Below, piece after piece: positions 1 through 5,952 of a stretch of 6,954 bases of DNA. Each line of letters opens with the position of its first letter. Positions within the stretch are counted from its first letter, which is position 1. The stretch is from Mucilaginibacter sp. UBA4741 (GTDB lineage: Bacteria; Bacteroidota; Bacteroidia; Sphingobacteriales; Sphingobacteriaceae): positions 1-6,954 of the forward strand of contig DHIR01000099.1 of NCBI GenBank assembly GCA_002403905.1. The letters are read 5' to 3'. The notes beneath the pieces are model-generated. The model was not told where the DNA came from. It saw nothing but the letters and a program-made list of their open reading frames with translations, and ran no database searches. A program made the position numbers and the translations under genes.

Positions 1-168
1 TGGATGATGGGCGATAACCGCCATGACTCTGACGATTCACGTTTCTGGGGCTTTGTTCCCGAAGACCACATTGTGGGTAAGGCCCTATTTATATGGTTAA
101 GCATGGACGACGATGCTTCTTTCTTTAGTAAAATAAGATGGAGCAGGTTGTTTAGGGTTATTCATTAG
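1..168 (+). CDS. lepB: Signal peptidase I (leader peptidase), C-terminal fragment cut by window edge
   Basis: The reading frame is open from base 1 to a TAG stop at 166-168 and gives 55 residues of a protein that starts outside the window. The piece begins [17 protein letters not shown], which is the conserved GDNR..S.DSR box of type I signal peptidases (family S26), followed by [18 protein letters not shown], the usual C-terminal beta segment. The family cleaves signal peptides from exported proteins on the outer face of the inner membrane with a Ser-Lys dyad; the catalytic Ser and Lys and the membrane anchor would lie upstream and are not visible. The short basic tail ([13 protein letters not shown]) is what I recall from Bacteroidota LepB proteins. 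The gene converges with the dehydrogenase gene, and a strong hairpin terminator follows 49 nt after its stop. The stop codon itself is the first three bases of a C-rich repeat. Confidence 0.9.
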   Translation, partial: WMMGDNRHDSDDSRFWGFVPEDHIVGKALFIWLSMDDDASFFSKIRWSRLFRVIH

Positions 169-206
169 CCCCCTCCGCCCCCTAAAGCGGGTACTTTTTG
201 AAACGC
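166..206 (+). repeat. C-rich intergenic repeat, copy 1 (starts at the lepB stop codon)
   Basis: A stretch beginning TAGCCCCCTCCGCCCCCT and ending near ACTTTTTGAA. It is repeated on the opposite strand at 312-351: the first 22 bases match in 20 positions and the similarity continues through the ACTTTT-GAA part. The opening TAG is the lepB stop codon. The start (TAGCCCCCTC) and the ACTTT end are also shared with the copy at 5870-5905. An internal CCGC...GCGG pairing is possible, but the hairpin is weaker than in the copies near rimO. Confidence 0.75.
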
Positions 207-217
207 TAGCCGCACAT

Positions 218-256
218 AAACAAAGGGCGCTCTAAATTTTAGAGCGCCCTTTGTTT
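218..256. terminator. Bidirectional rho-independent terminator between lepB and the dehydrogenase
   Basis: A perfect 19-nt inverted repeat (218-236 against 238-256) around a single central T. Its core is CAAAGGGCGCTCT paired with AGAGCGCCCTTTG. The A/T-rich centre would open into a loop, leaving a stem of roughly 13-16 bp with six consecutive G/C pairs in the middle. The outer arms give T-rich ends in both directions (TTTGTTTT on the + strand, TTTGTTT on the - strand). Its place between two convergent genes fits a shared terminator. Confidence 0.88.
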
Positions 257-264
257 TAGGTAGT

Positions 265-293
265 TGTCATTTCTCCCGTTGGGCGAAATGACA
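265..293. repeat. Short palindromic hairpin, possible dispersed repeat
   Basis: TGTCATTTC (265-273) pairs perfectly with GAAATGACA (285-293), and the 11-nt loop contains CCC/GGG that can extend the stem past one mismatch. There is no T-run after it, so it is not an obvious terminator. From memory, hairpins with TGTCATTTC/GAAATGACA ends are common between genes in Sphingobacteriaceae; that would need a genome search. It might also help end transcription of the dehydrogenase gene from the right. Confidence 0.55.
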
Positions 294-311
294 TATAGTT
301 TTATTGATTTT

Positions 312-351
312 GCTCTTCAAAAGTTCACTCTTCAGGGGGCGGAGGGGGTTA
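312..351 (-). repeat. C-rich intergenic repeat, copy 2 (starts at the dehydrogenase stop codon)
   Basis: Read on the - strand this begins TAACCCCCTCCGCCCCCTGA and ends ACTTTTGAAGAGC. It is the inverted partner of copy 1 at 166-206. The opening TAA is the stop codon of the dehydrogenase gene. Copies 1 and 2 face inward and enclose the terminator and the short palindrome, so the whole region 166-351 is nested inverted repeats. Confidence 0.75.
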
Positions 352-1434
352 GGCGGACAGGTTAAGTGGCTTTACCTTCAACTTCTCGGCCAGTTCATTC
401 AAATCCTTCACCACCGCATCAACTATTGGGATGCCATTAGCACGGCGATCTATTTCTGCTTCATATTCAGGTTCGCCGGGGATGATCACTTTTTGGGTGG
501 AGTCAATAACCGATGCCGATTTAAAGCGCGATACCCAATTATCCAGATGGTCTTTAAACTCATTAACCGGGCGGAAACCGTCTACCCGCATAGCGCCTAA
601 AAAGTGGCCTATACCTAATCCAACGGGGTCAGAAGGAGGCTCCAAAAATGATACAAACGGCGGTACCCAAGGCCCATAATTAGCGCCTGATAATACGGCC
701 GATAAAATATCAACCGTAGCGCTTAGGCCAAAACCTTTGTGGCTGCCATGATCACGGTCGCTGCCTAATGGTAATAGTGAGCCGCCGCTTTTTAAAGCAT
801 GCGGGTCGGTAGTATAATTTCCTGCTGCATCCTGTATCCAGCCTTCCGGAACCTGCTTGCCTGCGCGTTGTGCAATCTCGAGTTTACCATTTGCTGCCGC
901 GGATGTAGCCATATCAACCACTACCGGCGGATATTTACCTGCCGGGAAAGCATAACACATAGGGTTGGTACCCAGCATCCGCTCGTTTGAAAAAGTTGGC
1001 GCTACCAGCGGACTTGCATTGGTCATGGCAAAGCCTATCATGTCTTTCTGCACCGCCATCAAGGCATGATAACCAGCAATACCAAAATGATTAGAGTTGC
1101 GTATAGCTATCCAGCCGGAGCCATATAGCTCGGCTTTTTTAATAGCTACATTCATGGCAAATGGCGCAACCACTAAACCCAACCCGGCATCGCCATCAAT
1201 GGTGGCGGTGGTAGGGGTTTCATGTACTATTTGGATATTGGGTGTAGGGTTAATACGTTGTTTTTCCCACAAACGCACATAACCCGTTAAACGTGCCACA
1301 CCGTGCGAATCTATCCCGCGCAGATCAGACAGTAACAAAACATCAGCCGCTAAGGCGGCATGTTCTGCATTGCAACCCATCGCCAGGAAAATATTTTGAG
1401 TAAAAGTTCTTAAAGCTGATTCGGTAACGAGCAT
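349..1434 (-). CDS. Ldh2-family NAD(P)-dependent malate/L-lactate-type dehydrogenase
   Basis: A 361-residue protein of the Ldh_2 family (relatives: YlbC, YbiC, AllD, YiaK, ComC), cytosolic enzymes that oxidise or reduce 2-hydroxy/2-oxo acids with NAD(P). Full length for the family. Visible motifs, counted from ATG at 1434: RGIDSHG (39-45), the NSNHFG motif with its conserved His116 (113-118), GTNP (155-158), MATSAAANGKLE (175-186), SHKGFGL (231-237) and PGEPE (319-323). The substrate cannot be told from sequence: malate, lactate, sulfolactate, ureidoglycolate and diketogulonate enzymes share these motifs. The start is ATG at 1434, giving MLVTESALRTF, which fits the family. A TTG two codons upstream is in frame, but it is the end of a TATATTTG promoter element and is unlikely to be the start. 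No Shine-Dalgarno sequence is visible. The gene stands alone, after the terminator of the lipoprotein gene and convergent with lepB, with no pathway neighbour to suggest a role. Confidence 0.9.
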   Translation of the reverse strand: MLVTESALRTFTQNIFLAMGCNAEHAALAADVLLLSDLRGIDSHGVARLTGYVRLWEKQRINPTPNIQIVHETPTTATIDGDAGLGLVVAPFAMNVAIKKAELYGSGWIAIRNSNHFGIAGYHALMAVQKDMIGFAMTNASPLVAPTFSNERMLGTNPMCYAFPAGKYPPVVVDMATSAAANGKLEIAQRAGKQVPEGWIQDAAGNYTTDPHALKSGGSLLPLGSDRDHGSHKGFGLSATVDILSAVLSGANYGPWVPPFVSFLEPPSDPVGLGIGHFLGAMRVDGFRPVNEFKDHLDNWVSRFKSASVIDSTQKVIIPGEPEYEAEIDRRANGIPIVDAVVKDLNELAEKLKVKPLNLSA

Positions 1435-1437
1435 GTG

Positions 1438-1445
1438 CAAATATA
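1438..1445 (-). promoter_or_regulatory. Bacteroidota -7 promoter element of the dehydrogenase gene
   Basis: On the - strand TATATTTG matches the TAnnTTTG consensus of the Bacteroidota primary sigma factor at every fixed position. Only three bases (CAC) separate it from the ATG at 1434, so transcription would begin at or very near the start codon. I do not find a TTG at the -33 distance; that position falls in the loop of the upstream terminator hairpin. This makes the call moderate. Confidence 0.5.
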
Positions 1446-1452
1446 TTAAAAT

Positions 1453-1491
1453 AACAATCTTGCGCTTTTGAATAGGTGGCGCAAGATTGTT
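1453..1491 (-). terminator. Rho-independent terminator of the lipoprotein gene
   Basis: AACAATCTTGCGC (1453-1465) and GCGCAAGATTGTT (1479-1491) form a perfect 13-bp inverted repeat around a 13-nt loop. On the - strand it begins 19 nt after the lipoprotein stop codon and runs into TTATTTTAAT, a T-rich tail. The tail is immediately followed by the -7 element of the dehydrogenase gene, so terminator and promoter are packed together. Confidence 0.85.
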
Positions 1492-1510
1492 TTATAAACC
1501 GAATATAGCC

Positions 1511-2797
1511 TTATTGAAATACTATTTTACGAATAGCATTGTTAGAAGTATCGGCTACATATATATTGCCGGCCGCGTCAACAGCTACCCCTTGCGGGAA
1601 GTTAAATGCCGCGATAGCGCCTTGTCCTTCAACATAGCTTGCTGTACCGTAGCCTGCAATGGTGGTAACCACACCTGCCGTGGTTACTTTCCTGATCTGG
1701 TTATTATCCGCATCAGCTACAAAAATATTTCCTGATGCATCAATAGCTATACCGGCCGGGTCATTAAAAGATGCGGCCGCGCCTGTACCGTTTGCAGCTC
1801 CCCCAACATTACTTCCTGCAAGTGTACTAACCGTAGTGCCAGATATTTTGCGTATTATATAAGCAAAGGTATCAGATACGTATATATTGCCCGTAGCATC
1901 AACCGCTATACCTAATGGATAGGTAAAAGTTGCTACGGACGTTGAGCCGTTAAGCGGTGCATCAGGTAGGTTTACCTGCCCGGCTCCGGCAATGGAGGTT
2001 ACCACTCCTGCCGGGGTTATCTTGCGTATTTTATAATTCTCTGTATCGGCCACATATAAATTTCCTGCCGCATCTATCGCTATGCCCTGAGGGCCAAAAA
2101 AGCTTGCCGCGGTACCTGTTCCATCTGCCGAGCCGAGCGTGCCGCTGCCTGCAAAGATACTTACCGTACCTGTAGCAGTAATTTTATAAATAACGTGTGT
2201 TGATACTTCAGTAACATATAAATTGCCTGCCGCGTCAACAACTATACCCGAAGGCGACTTTAAATTAGTGGCTATTGTTGTTACCACACCTGCCGGGGTA
2301 ACTTTTCTAACCGAACCGTTCCCATAATCGGCTACGTAAAGGTTTCCGGCCGCATCAATAGTTAAACTACGCGGGTTATTAAAGTTGGCTGCTGATCCGG
2401 TTCCGTCCGTCGAGCCGGCTGTTATTCTGCCGGCGAAAGTACTTACTACGCCCGAAACAATATAAGTAAACACCGGCCCATTAACTGCCGCGCCACCACT
2501 GACAGATACACTCACCGGCCCGGTGCCCGCAGCTGTTGGTACCAATACCAATAGTTGTGTAGTGCTTGCAGCTGATATAGTAGCTGTTTTGCCGTTAAAA
2601 GTTACTTTATCAAGCGTTTTGTCATCGCTAAAGCCGGTGCCCGTAATTAATACTTGGGTATTTAGCACACCCTGGCTAACGCTAAGTGATGTAATAGCTA
2701 ATACGCTTGCTGATGTTGGGTCCGAATTCTTTTTTGAGCAAGAGGTAATTACTATAGCAACTATAGTAATTAATATATGTGGTAGATTTCTTTTCAT
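1511..2797 (-). CDS. Lipoprotein with IPT/TIG domain and six NHL repeats (predicted beta-propeller)
   Basis: A 428-residue predicted envelope lipoprotein of unknown function. Residues 1-20 are a signal peptide with a lipobox (VITSC, lipidated Cys20). Residues about 33-113 resemble an IPT/TIG Ig-like domain (VLITGTGFSDD, KVTFNGK, LVLVPTAAGTG, VFTYI). Six NHL repeats follow, with cores at 141-167, 181-207, 235-261, 293-319, 346-372 and 400-426, each of the form PxGIAIDAAGNLYVADxxNxxIRKIT; six units suit one closed six-bladed propeller. Spacing is 53-58 residues except between units 1 and 2 (40), where the usual Gly/Asp-rich GSADGTGTAASF linker is missing. NHL propellers usually bind proteins, RNA or carbohydrate; nothing here shows which. 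Residues after Cys20 (SKKNSD) are not strongly acidic, so I cannot say whether the protein reaches the cell surface. The gene lies 59 nt after bshC, possibly in its transcript, and ends at a clear terminator. The ATG at 2797 is set by the signal peptide. Confidence 0.88.
   Translation of the reverse strand: MKRNLPHILITIVAIVITSCSKKNSDPTSASVLAITSLSVSQGVLNTQVLITGTGFSDDKTLDKVTFNGKTATISAASTTQLLVLVPTAAGTGPVSVSVSGGAAVNGPVFTYIVSGVVSTFAGRITAGSTDGTGSAANFNNPRSLTIDAAGNLYVADYGNGSVRKVTPAGVVTTIATNLKSPSGIVVDAAGNLYVTEVSTHVIYKITATGTVSIFAGSGTLGSADGTGTAASFFGPQGIAIDAAGNLYVADTENYKIRKITPAGVVTSIAGAGQVNLPDAPLNGSTSVATFTYPLGIAVDATGNIYVSDTFAYIIRKISGTTVSTLAGSNVGGAANGTGAAASFNDPAGIAIDASGNIFVADADNNQIRKVTTAGVVTTIAGYGTASYVEGQGAIAAFNFPQGVAVDAAGNIYVADTSNNAIRKIVFQ
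1520..2377 (-). repeat. Six in-gene repeats encoding NHL units
   Basis: Six 81-base units encode the NHL cores, at 2297-2377, 2177-2257, 2015-2095, 1841-1921, 1682-1762 and 1520-1600. The part encoding DAAGNLYV is the most alike at the DNA level (the + strand reads variants of ACATATAAATTGCCTGCCGC). The copies differ at many third positions, so this is an old amplification kept by protein selection rather than a recent tandem duplication. Confidence 0.75.
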
Positions 2798-2813
2798 CGT
2801 TAGGAATAATTGA

Positions 2814-2821
2814 TAAATATA
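2814..2821 (-). promoter_or_regulatory. Weak candidate -7 element upstream of the lipoprotein gene
   Basis: TATATTTA on the - strand differs from TAnnTTTG in the last base and sits 16 nt before the ATG at 2797. I find no TTG at the expected -33 distance. The 59-nt gap between bshC and this gene is very A/T-rich, so a chance match is likely. Read-through from bshC is an equally good explanation. Confidence 0.22.
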
Positions 2822-2856
2822 ATAATTATTAAAACGATAAATTGTTTGATTGAGTA

Positions 2857-4476
2857 TTACTCCGTTAATACAGCGAACTCAAAGTCAAGCGGCTCGAAGT
2901 TGCGGATGAGTTCATCAATAAAGCTTTGTCCCCATTTAACGTACAGCAGGCCGAAGTTCTCATTACGTTCCTGCAAGCTGCCTTTCGGGAAAAATTCGGC
3001 TTTAATTTGCTCAATCTGTTCCAGGCGGGTATGGTAATTTTGCTTTTCAGATCTAACCAATTTCTTTTCTAAATTATCCAGCGCCTTTTTCAATCGGGCC
3101 CGTACGGCTTCGGTTGACGGGCCTAGGGTTGGGTCTATTTTAGCTGCGCGATCTTTTAGTTTATCAAAAATAGCGGTCAATTCGGCCCACTCGGTTTGTA
3201 GTGAAAGGTTATGATCGCTATGTTTTTTTATCCAGTAGTTTTTTAAGATGTCGGTTGATTTAAAGATTTCGGTCGATGTCAGTTCCATCCGCTTAATTTT
3301 TACAGCGGATTCTTTGCGAATTACCAGCCCCGAATTACGTAATATAAGTACCGGGAAATCAATTTTATAATGCTCGAAATTTGATTTCAACTCCAGCCAA
3401 TAAACTACTTCGGCACCACCGCCAATATAGGCTATATTGGGTAAAATACATTCCTGGTACAGCGGGCGCATCACAACATTCGGGCTAAATCGTTCAGGGT
3501 TTGATGCTATTACCTGTTTTAATTCTGCTTCGGTAAAACTGATCTCCGTATTTAAAACTTTGTAAATATCATCCTCAAAAACCAAACGTTCGCGCAAGCT
3601 GCCTTTCATATAAAAAAAGTTGATCTCGCGCGGGTTAACCTGTATATGAACGCCTAACTGATGTAGTTTTTCGTTAGTAGTGGTTATGTTTTTAAAGCTG
3701 TTTTGCTCAATAATATCCTGCTCAATAATAGGGGCGAAATGTTGTTTTAAACGCTTATTATCGGCATCAATTATAACCAGACCATATCGGCCAAACAAAG
3801 CATTTACCATGTAACGGGTAGCATCAGCCAGTCTGTCAAACCGGGTATAGGCTGTTTCAACAATTGCGGCTAGTTCGGGCGCGTAATGTTCCATCCCCAA
3901 TACGCCTTTGTATTGATTAAGGGCCTGCCGCAAAGTCTCAGGATGTATGCGCCCGGTTGCACCCGAAGCCTCCAGCCACCAATGCACTTTTTTACCTCCG
4001 ATAGTGGTATAGCTTATCTCAGCAAAATCATGATCTTCTGATGCCATCCAGTAAACCGGCACAAAATTTTTATCAGGAAACTGCTCTTTTAACTGTTGCG
4101 CAAGCTTAATAGCCGTAACTATTTTGTAAATAAAATATAGGGGGCCTGCAAATATATTAAGCTGGTGCCCGGTAGTGATAGTATAAGTATTGGGTAACCT
4201 TAAGTCCTGGATATTTTGTTGAACAGGTTGAGGAATTGAAAATTCAGGATCCCAGATGCGGGCATATTTATCAATTAACTGATATTGGTCGTCCAGTGTA
4301 TCGGCCAACAGTTCCCTGTCTGCTACTACTTTTTTGTTTTTTAGAAACTCGGCAAAGCCGTCAAGGGTGGGGCGATAGCTGTAAAATGGTTTTAATTCCG
4401 GCTTGTCTTCCAGGTAATCAATAACCGTTGGGGAAAAGAACCCCGTTTCTTTATAGCTTATACAGTCTACGTCCAT
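2857..4476 (-). CDS. bshC: Bacillithiol biosynthesis cysteine-adding enzyme BshC
   Basis: A 539-residue protein, normal length for BshC, the cytosolic enzyme held to join L-cysteine to glucosaminyl-malate in the last step of bacillithiol synthesis. Recognisable segments: CISYKETGFFS at 5-15, TGHQLNIFAGPLYFIYK at 102-118, the strongly conserved YWMASEDHDFAEI at 142-154, MRPLYQECILPNIAYIGG at 336-353, and RKES at 387-390. Residues about 425-495 are rich in heptad-like Leu, Lys and Glu, matching the coiled-coil region in the known Bacillus BshC structure. The start at 4476 is firm: the next Met is residue 144 and the CISYKETG motif lies right after the start. No bshA or bshB is in the window, so the earlier steps must be encoded elsewhere. 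The gene is 45 nt after rimO and has its own good promoter motif, ending only 4 nt before the ATG, so its transcript may be leaderless. Confidence 0.95.
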   Translation of the reverse strand: MDVDCISYKETGFFSPTVIDYLEDKPELKPFYSYRPTLDGFAEFLKNKKVVADRELLADTLDDQYQLIDKYARIWDPEFSIPQPVQQNIQDLRLPNTYTITTGHQLNIFAGPLYFIYKIVTAIKLAQQLKEQFPDKNFVPVYWMASEDHDFAEISYTTIGGKKVHWWLEASGATGRIHPETLRQALNQYKGVLGMEHYAPELAAIVETAYTRFDRLADATRYMVNALFGRYGLVIIDADNKRLKQHFAPIIEQDIIEQNSFKNITTTNEKLHQLGVHIQVNPREINFFYMKGSLRERLVFEDDIYKVLNTEISFTEAELKQVIASNPERFSPNVVMRPLYQECILPNIAYIGGGAEVVYWLELKSNFEHYKIDFPVLILRNSGLVIRKESAVKIKRMELTSTEIFKSTDILKNYWIKKHSDHNLSLQTEWAELTAIFDKLKDRAAKIDPTLGPSTEAVRARLKKALDNLEKKLVRSEKQNYHTRLEQIEQIKAEFFPKGSLQERNENFGLLYVKWGQSFIDELIRNFEPLDFEFAVLTE

Positions 4477-4480
4477 TGGT

Positions 4481-4511
4481 CAAATGTAAAACCAATAAAC
4501 CGAATTACAAA
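4481..4511 (-). promoter_or_regulatory. Bacteroidota-type promoter of bshC (-33 TTTG, -7 TACATTTG)
   Basis: On the - strand TTTG (4511-4508), a 19-nt spacer and TACATTTG (4488-4481) match the Bacteroidota promoter TTTG-N19-21-TAnnTTTG at all fixed positions. The -7 element ends 4 nt before the bshC ATG at 4476, so initiation would fall on or next to the start codon. The -33 TTTG lies in the loop of an inverted repeat at 4495-4520. Confidence 0.62.
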
Positions 4512-4520
4512 TCGGTTTAT
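4495..4520 (-). terminator. Inverted repeat after rimO: weak terminator or operator at the bshC promoter
   Basis: ATAAACCGA (4495-4503) pairs perfectly with TCGGTTTAT (4512-4520) around an 8-nt loop. It starts one base after the rimO stop codon and is followed on the - strand by TGGTTTTA, so it could be a modest terminator, though the stem has only four G/C pairs. It is also centred on the -33 element of the bshC promoter, so a binding site for a repressor or activator is a second reading. Confidence 0.45.
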
Positions 4521-4521
4521 A

Positions 4522-5856
4522 TTATTTTACAATATGTCCATAAAGATCAAAATCCTCGGCGGTATCAATCTTTACGATTACAAAGCTGCCAACGGTAGCA
4601 TAATCAACCGAAGCGTCAATTAATACCTCGTTATCAACCTCGGGCGAATCGTATTCGGTACGGCCAACAAAGAAGTTGCCGTCTTTTTTATCGATAAGCA
4701 CTTTATAAGTATTGCCAATTTTTTCCTGGTTTTTTTCGAAGGATATTTCCTGCTGGATCTCCATGATCGCATCTGCACGTTGTTGTTTTACCTCTTCAGG
4801 TACATCATCAACCAATGAGTGGGCATGTGTTTTTTCTTCGTGCGAGTAGGTGAAGCAACCTAAACGATCAAACTTGGTATCTTCAACCCAACGCTGCATT
4901 TCTTCAAAGTCGCGCTCGGTTTCGCCGGGGTAGCCGGTTATCAGTGTGGTACGCATAGCAATGCCGGGTACTTTATCACGGATCTCATTAACAATATCAA
5001 TAGTTTTTTGCTTGGTGATACCACGGCGCATTGACTTTAACATGTTATCGCTGATGTGCTGCAACGGCATATCCATATACTTACAGATATTGTCACGCTC
5101 GTTCATTACATCCAATATTTCTATTGGGAAGCCCGAAGGGTAGGCGTATTGCAGCCTGATCCACTCAATGCCATTCACATCAGATATGCGGCGAAGCAAT
5201 TCATCTAAATTACGTTTGCCGTATAGGTCAAGGCCGTAATAGGTTAAATCCTGGGCAATAAATATTAATTCTTTGGTTCCGTTTTTGGCTAATTTTTCTG
5301 CAGCTTTAACCAGGTCCTCCATCGGAGTACTTAGGTGTTTGCCACGCATTAACGGTATAGCACAAAATGAGCAGGGGCGGTTACAACCCTCGGCTATTTT
5401 AAAGTAGGCGAAGTGTGAGGGAGTAGTTAATAAGCGTTCGCCAATTAATTCGTGCTTATAATTAGCGCCAATAGAGGTTAATAAGTTTTGCAGATCATTG
5501 GTGCCGAAGTAAGCATCAACGTTGGTGATCTCTGCTTCCAGCTCGGGCTTATAACGTTCAGACAGGCAACCGGTAACAATTACTTTCCCAACTTTACCTT
5601 GTTCTTTTAGCTCGCTGTATTGTAATATGGTATCTATAGATTCCTGCTTGGCGTTATCAATAAAGCCGCAGGTATTAATAACAATAATATCATCCTTACC
5701 CACTTTATCCGACTCATGCACAACATCAAACATATTGCCCTTTAGCTGACCCATTAGGATCTCAGAGTCATAGGTATTCTTAGAACATCCTAAAGTCACC
5801 ACATTTACCCGTGGTTTCTTGATTAGTATCGGCTTGCTTATTTCTTTCGTCCTCAT
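4522..5856 (-). CDS. rimO: Ribosomal protein S12 methylthiotransferase RimO
   Basis: A 444-residue radical-SAM methylthiotransferase; RimO adds a methylthio group to the conserved Asp of ribosomal protein S12 (Asp88/89 in E. coli) using two [4Fe-4S] clusters. The N-terminal UPF0004 domain carries the three Cys of the auxiliary cluster: LGCSKN (Cys24), NTCGF (Cys63) and TGCLSE (Cys97). The radical-SAM CxxxCxxC motif is EGCNRPCSFC (Cys158, 162, 165). A C-terminal TRAM domain runs from about 378 to 444. The GRTEYDSPEVDNEV segment at 398-411 resembles the RimO signature and argues against the tRNA enzyme MiaB. No key residue is missing. The ATG at 5856 gives a short basic lead-in before VNVVTLGCSKN. 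No proper Shine-Dalgarno site is seen; the nearest G-run belongs to a repeat. It lies 95 nt after ftsY, probably in the same transcript, an order I recall as common in Bacteroidota. Confidence 0.96.
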   Translation of the reverse strand: MRTKEISKPILIKKPRVNVVTLGCSKNTYDSEILMGQLKGNMFDVVHESDKVGKDDIIVINTCGFIDNAKQESIDTILQYSELKEQGKVGKVIVTGCLSERYKPELEAEITNVDAYFGTNDLQNLLTSIGANYKHELIGERLLTTPSHFAYFKIAEGCNRPCSFCAIPLMRGKHLSTPMEDLVKAAEKLAKNGTKELIFIAQDLTYYGLDLYGKRNLDELLRRISDVNGIEWIRLQYAYPSGFPIEILDVMNERDNICKYMDMPLQHISDNMLKSMRRGITKQKTIDIVNEIRDKVPGIAMRTTLITGYPGETERDFEEMQRWVEDTKFDRLGCFTYSHEEKTHAHSLVDDVPEEVKQQRADAIMEIQQEISFEKNQEKIGNTYKVLIDKKDGNFFVGRTEYDSPEVDNEVLIDASVDYATVGSFVIVKIDTAEDFDLYGHIVK

Positions 5857-5869
5857 AAATCTGGAGCGT

Positions 5870-5905
5870 AGCCCCCTCTAAATCTCCCCCGGTAGGGGAG
5901 ACTTT
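5870..5905 (+). repeat. C-rich hairpin repeat, copy 4
   Basis: A 36-nt unit opening AGCCCCCTC and closing ACTTT. Inside it TCTCCCC (5883-5889) pairs perfectly with GGGGAGA (5895-5901) around the loop CGGTA. It lies 13 nt upstream of the rimO start codon, in the ftsY-rimO gap, and is the inverted partner of the copy at 5917-5952 (27 of 36 bases identical). It is preceded by GT, giving GTAG at its foot, a feature also seen at the foot of REP elements in other bacteria. Confidence 0.85.
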
Positions 5906-5916
5906 CTTTTCTCATT

Positions 5917-5952
5917 AAAGCCCTCCCTACCGGGGAGGGTTTGGGTGGGGCT
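5917..5952 (-). repeat. C-rich hairpin repeat, copy 3 (starts in the ftsY stop codon)
   Basis: On the - strand this 36-nt unit opens AGCCCCACC and closes GGGCTTT. CCCTCCC pairs with GGGAGGG around the same CGGTA loop as copy 4. Three stem pairs differ from copy 4, and in all three both partners have changed so that pairing is kept. The unit begins with the last base of the ftsY TAA stop codon. With copy 4 it can also form one long stem across an 11-nt spacer, so the ftsY-rimO message has two alternative folds here. Confidence 0.85.

Noticed and set aside
304..679. Two + strand open frames over the end of the dehydrogenase gene
   Set aside because: Both are antisense to conserved coding sequence and look like composition shadows, with no family resemblance.
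1438..1440. TTG as start codon of the dehydrogenase
   Set aside because: It is the end of a perfect TAnnTTTG promoter element, and an ATG two codons later gives the usual family N-terminus.
1520..2377. Regular repeats that could be mistaken for a CRISPR array
   Set aside because: The repeats are in frame, diverge mainly at third codon positions, and encode clear NHL units within one intact gene.
2523..3037. Two + strand open frames across the lipoprotein start and the bshC end
   Set aside because: They mirror the coding strand genes and the A/T-rich gap; their translations look unlike real proteins and no promoter is evident.
4522..5856. MiaB (tRNA methylthiotransferase) instead of RimO
   Set aside because: The SPEVDNE segment at the TRAM domain and the LGCSKN start fit RimO better.
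5870..5952. ftsY-rimO inverted repeat as a simple rho-independent terminator
   Set aside because: The hairpins lack a T-run in the direction of transcription. They could attenuate, but a plain terminator is not supported.
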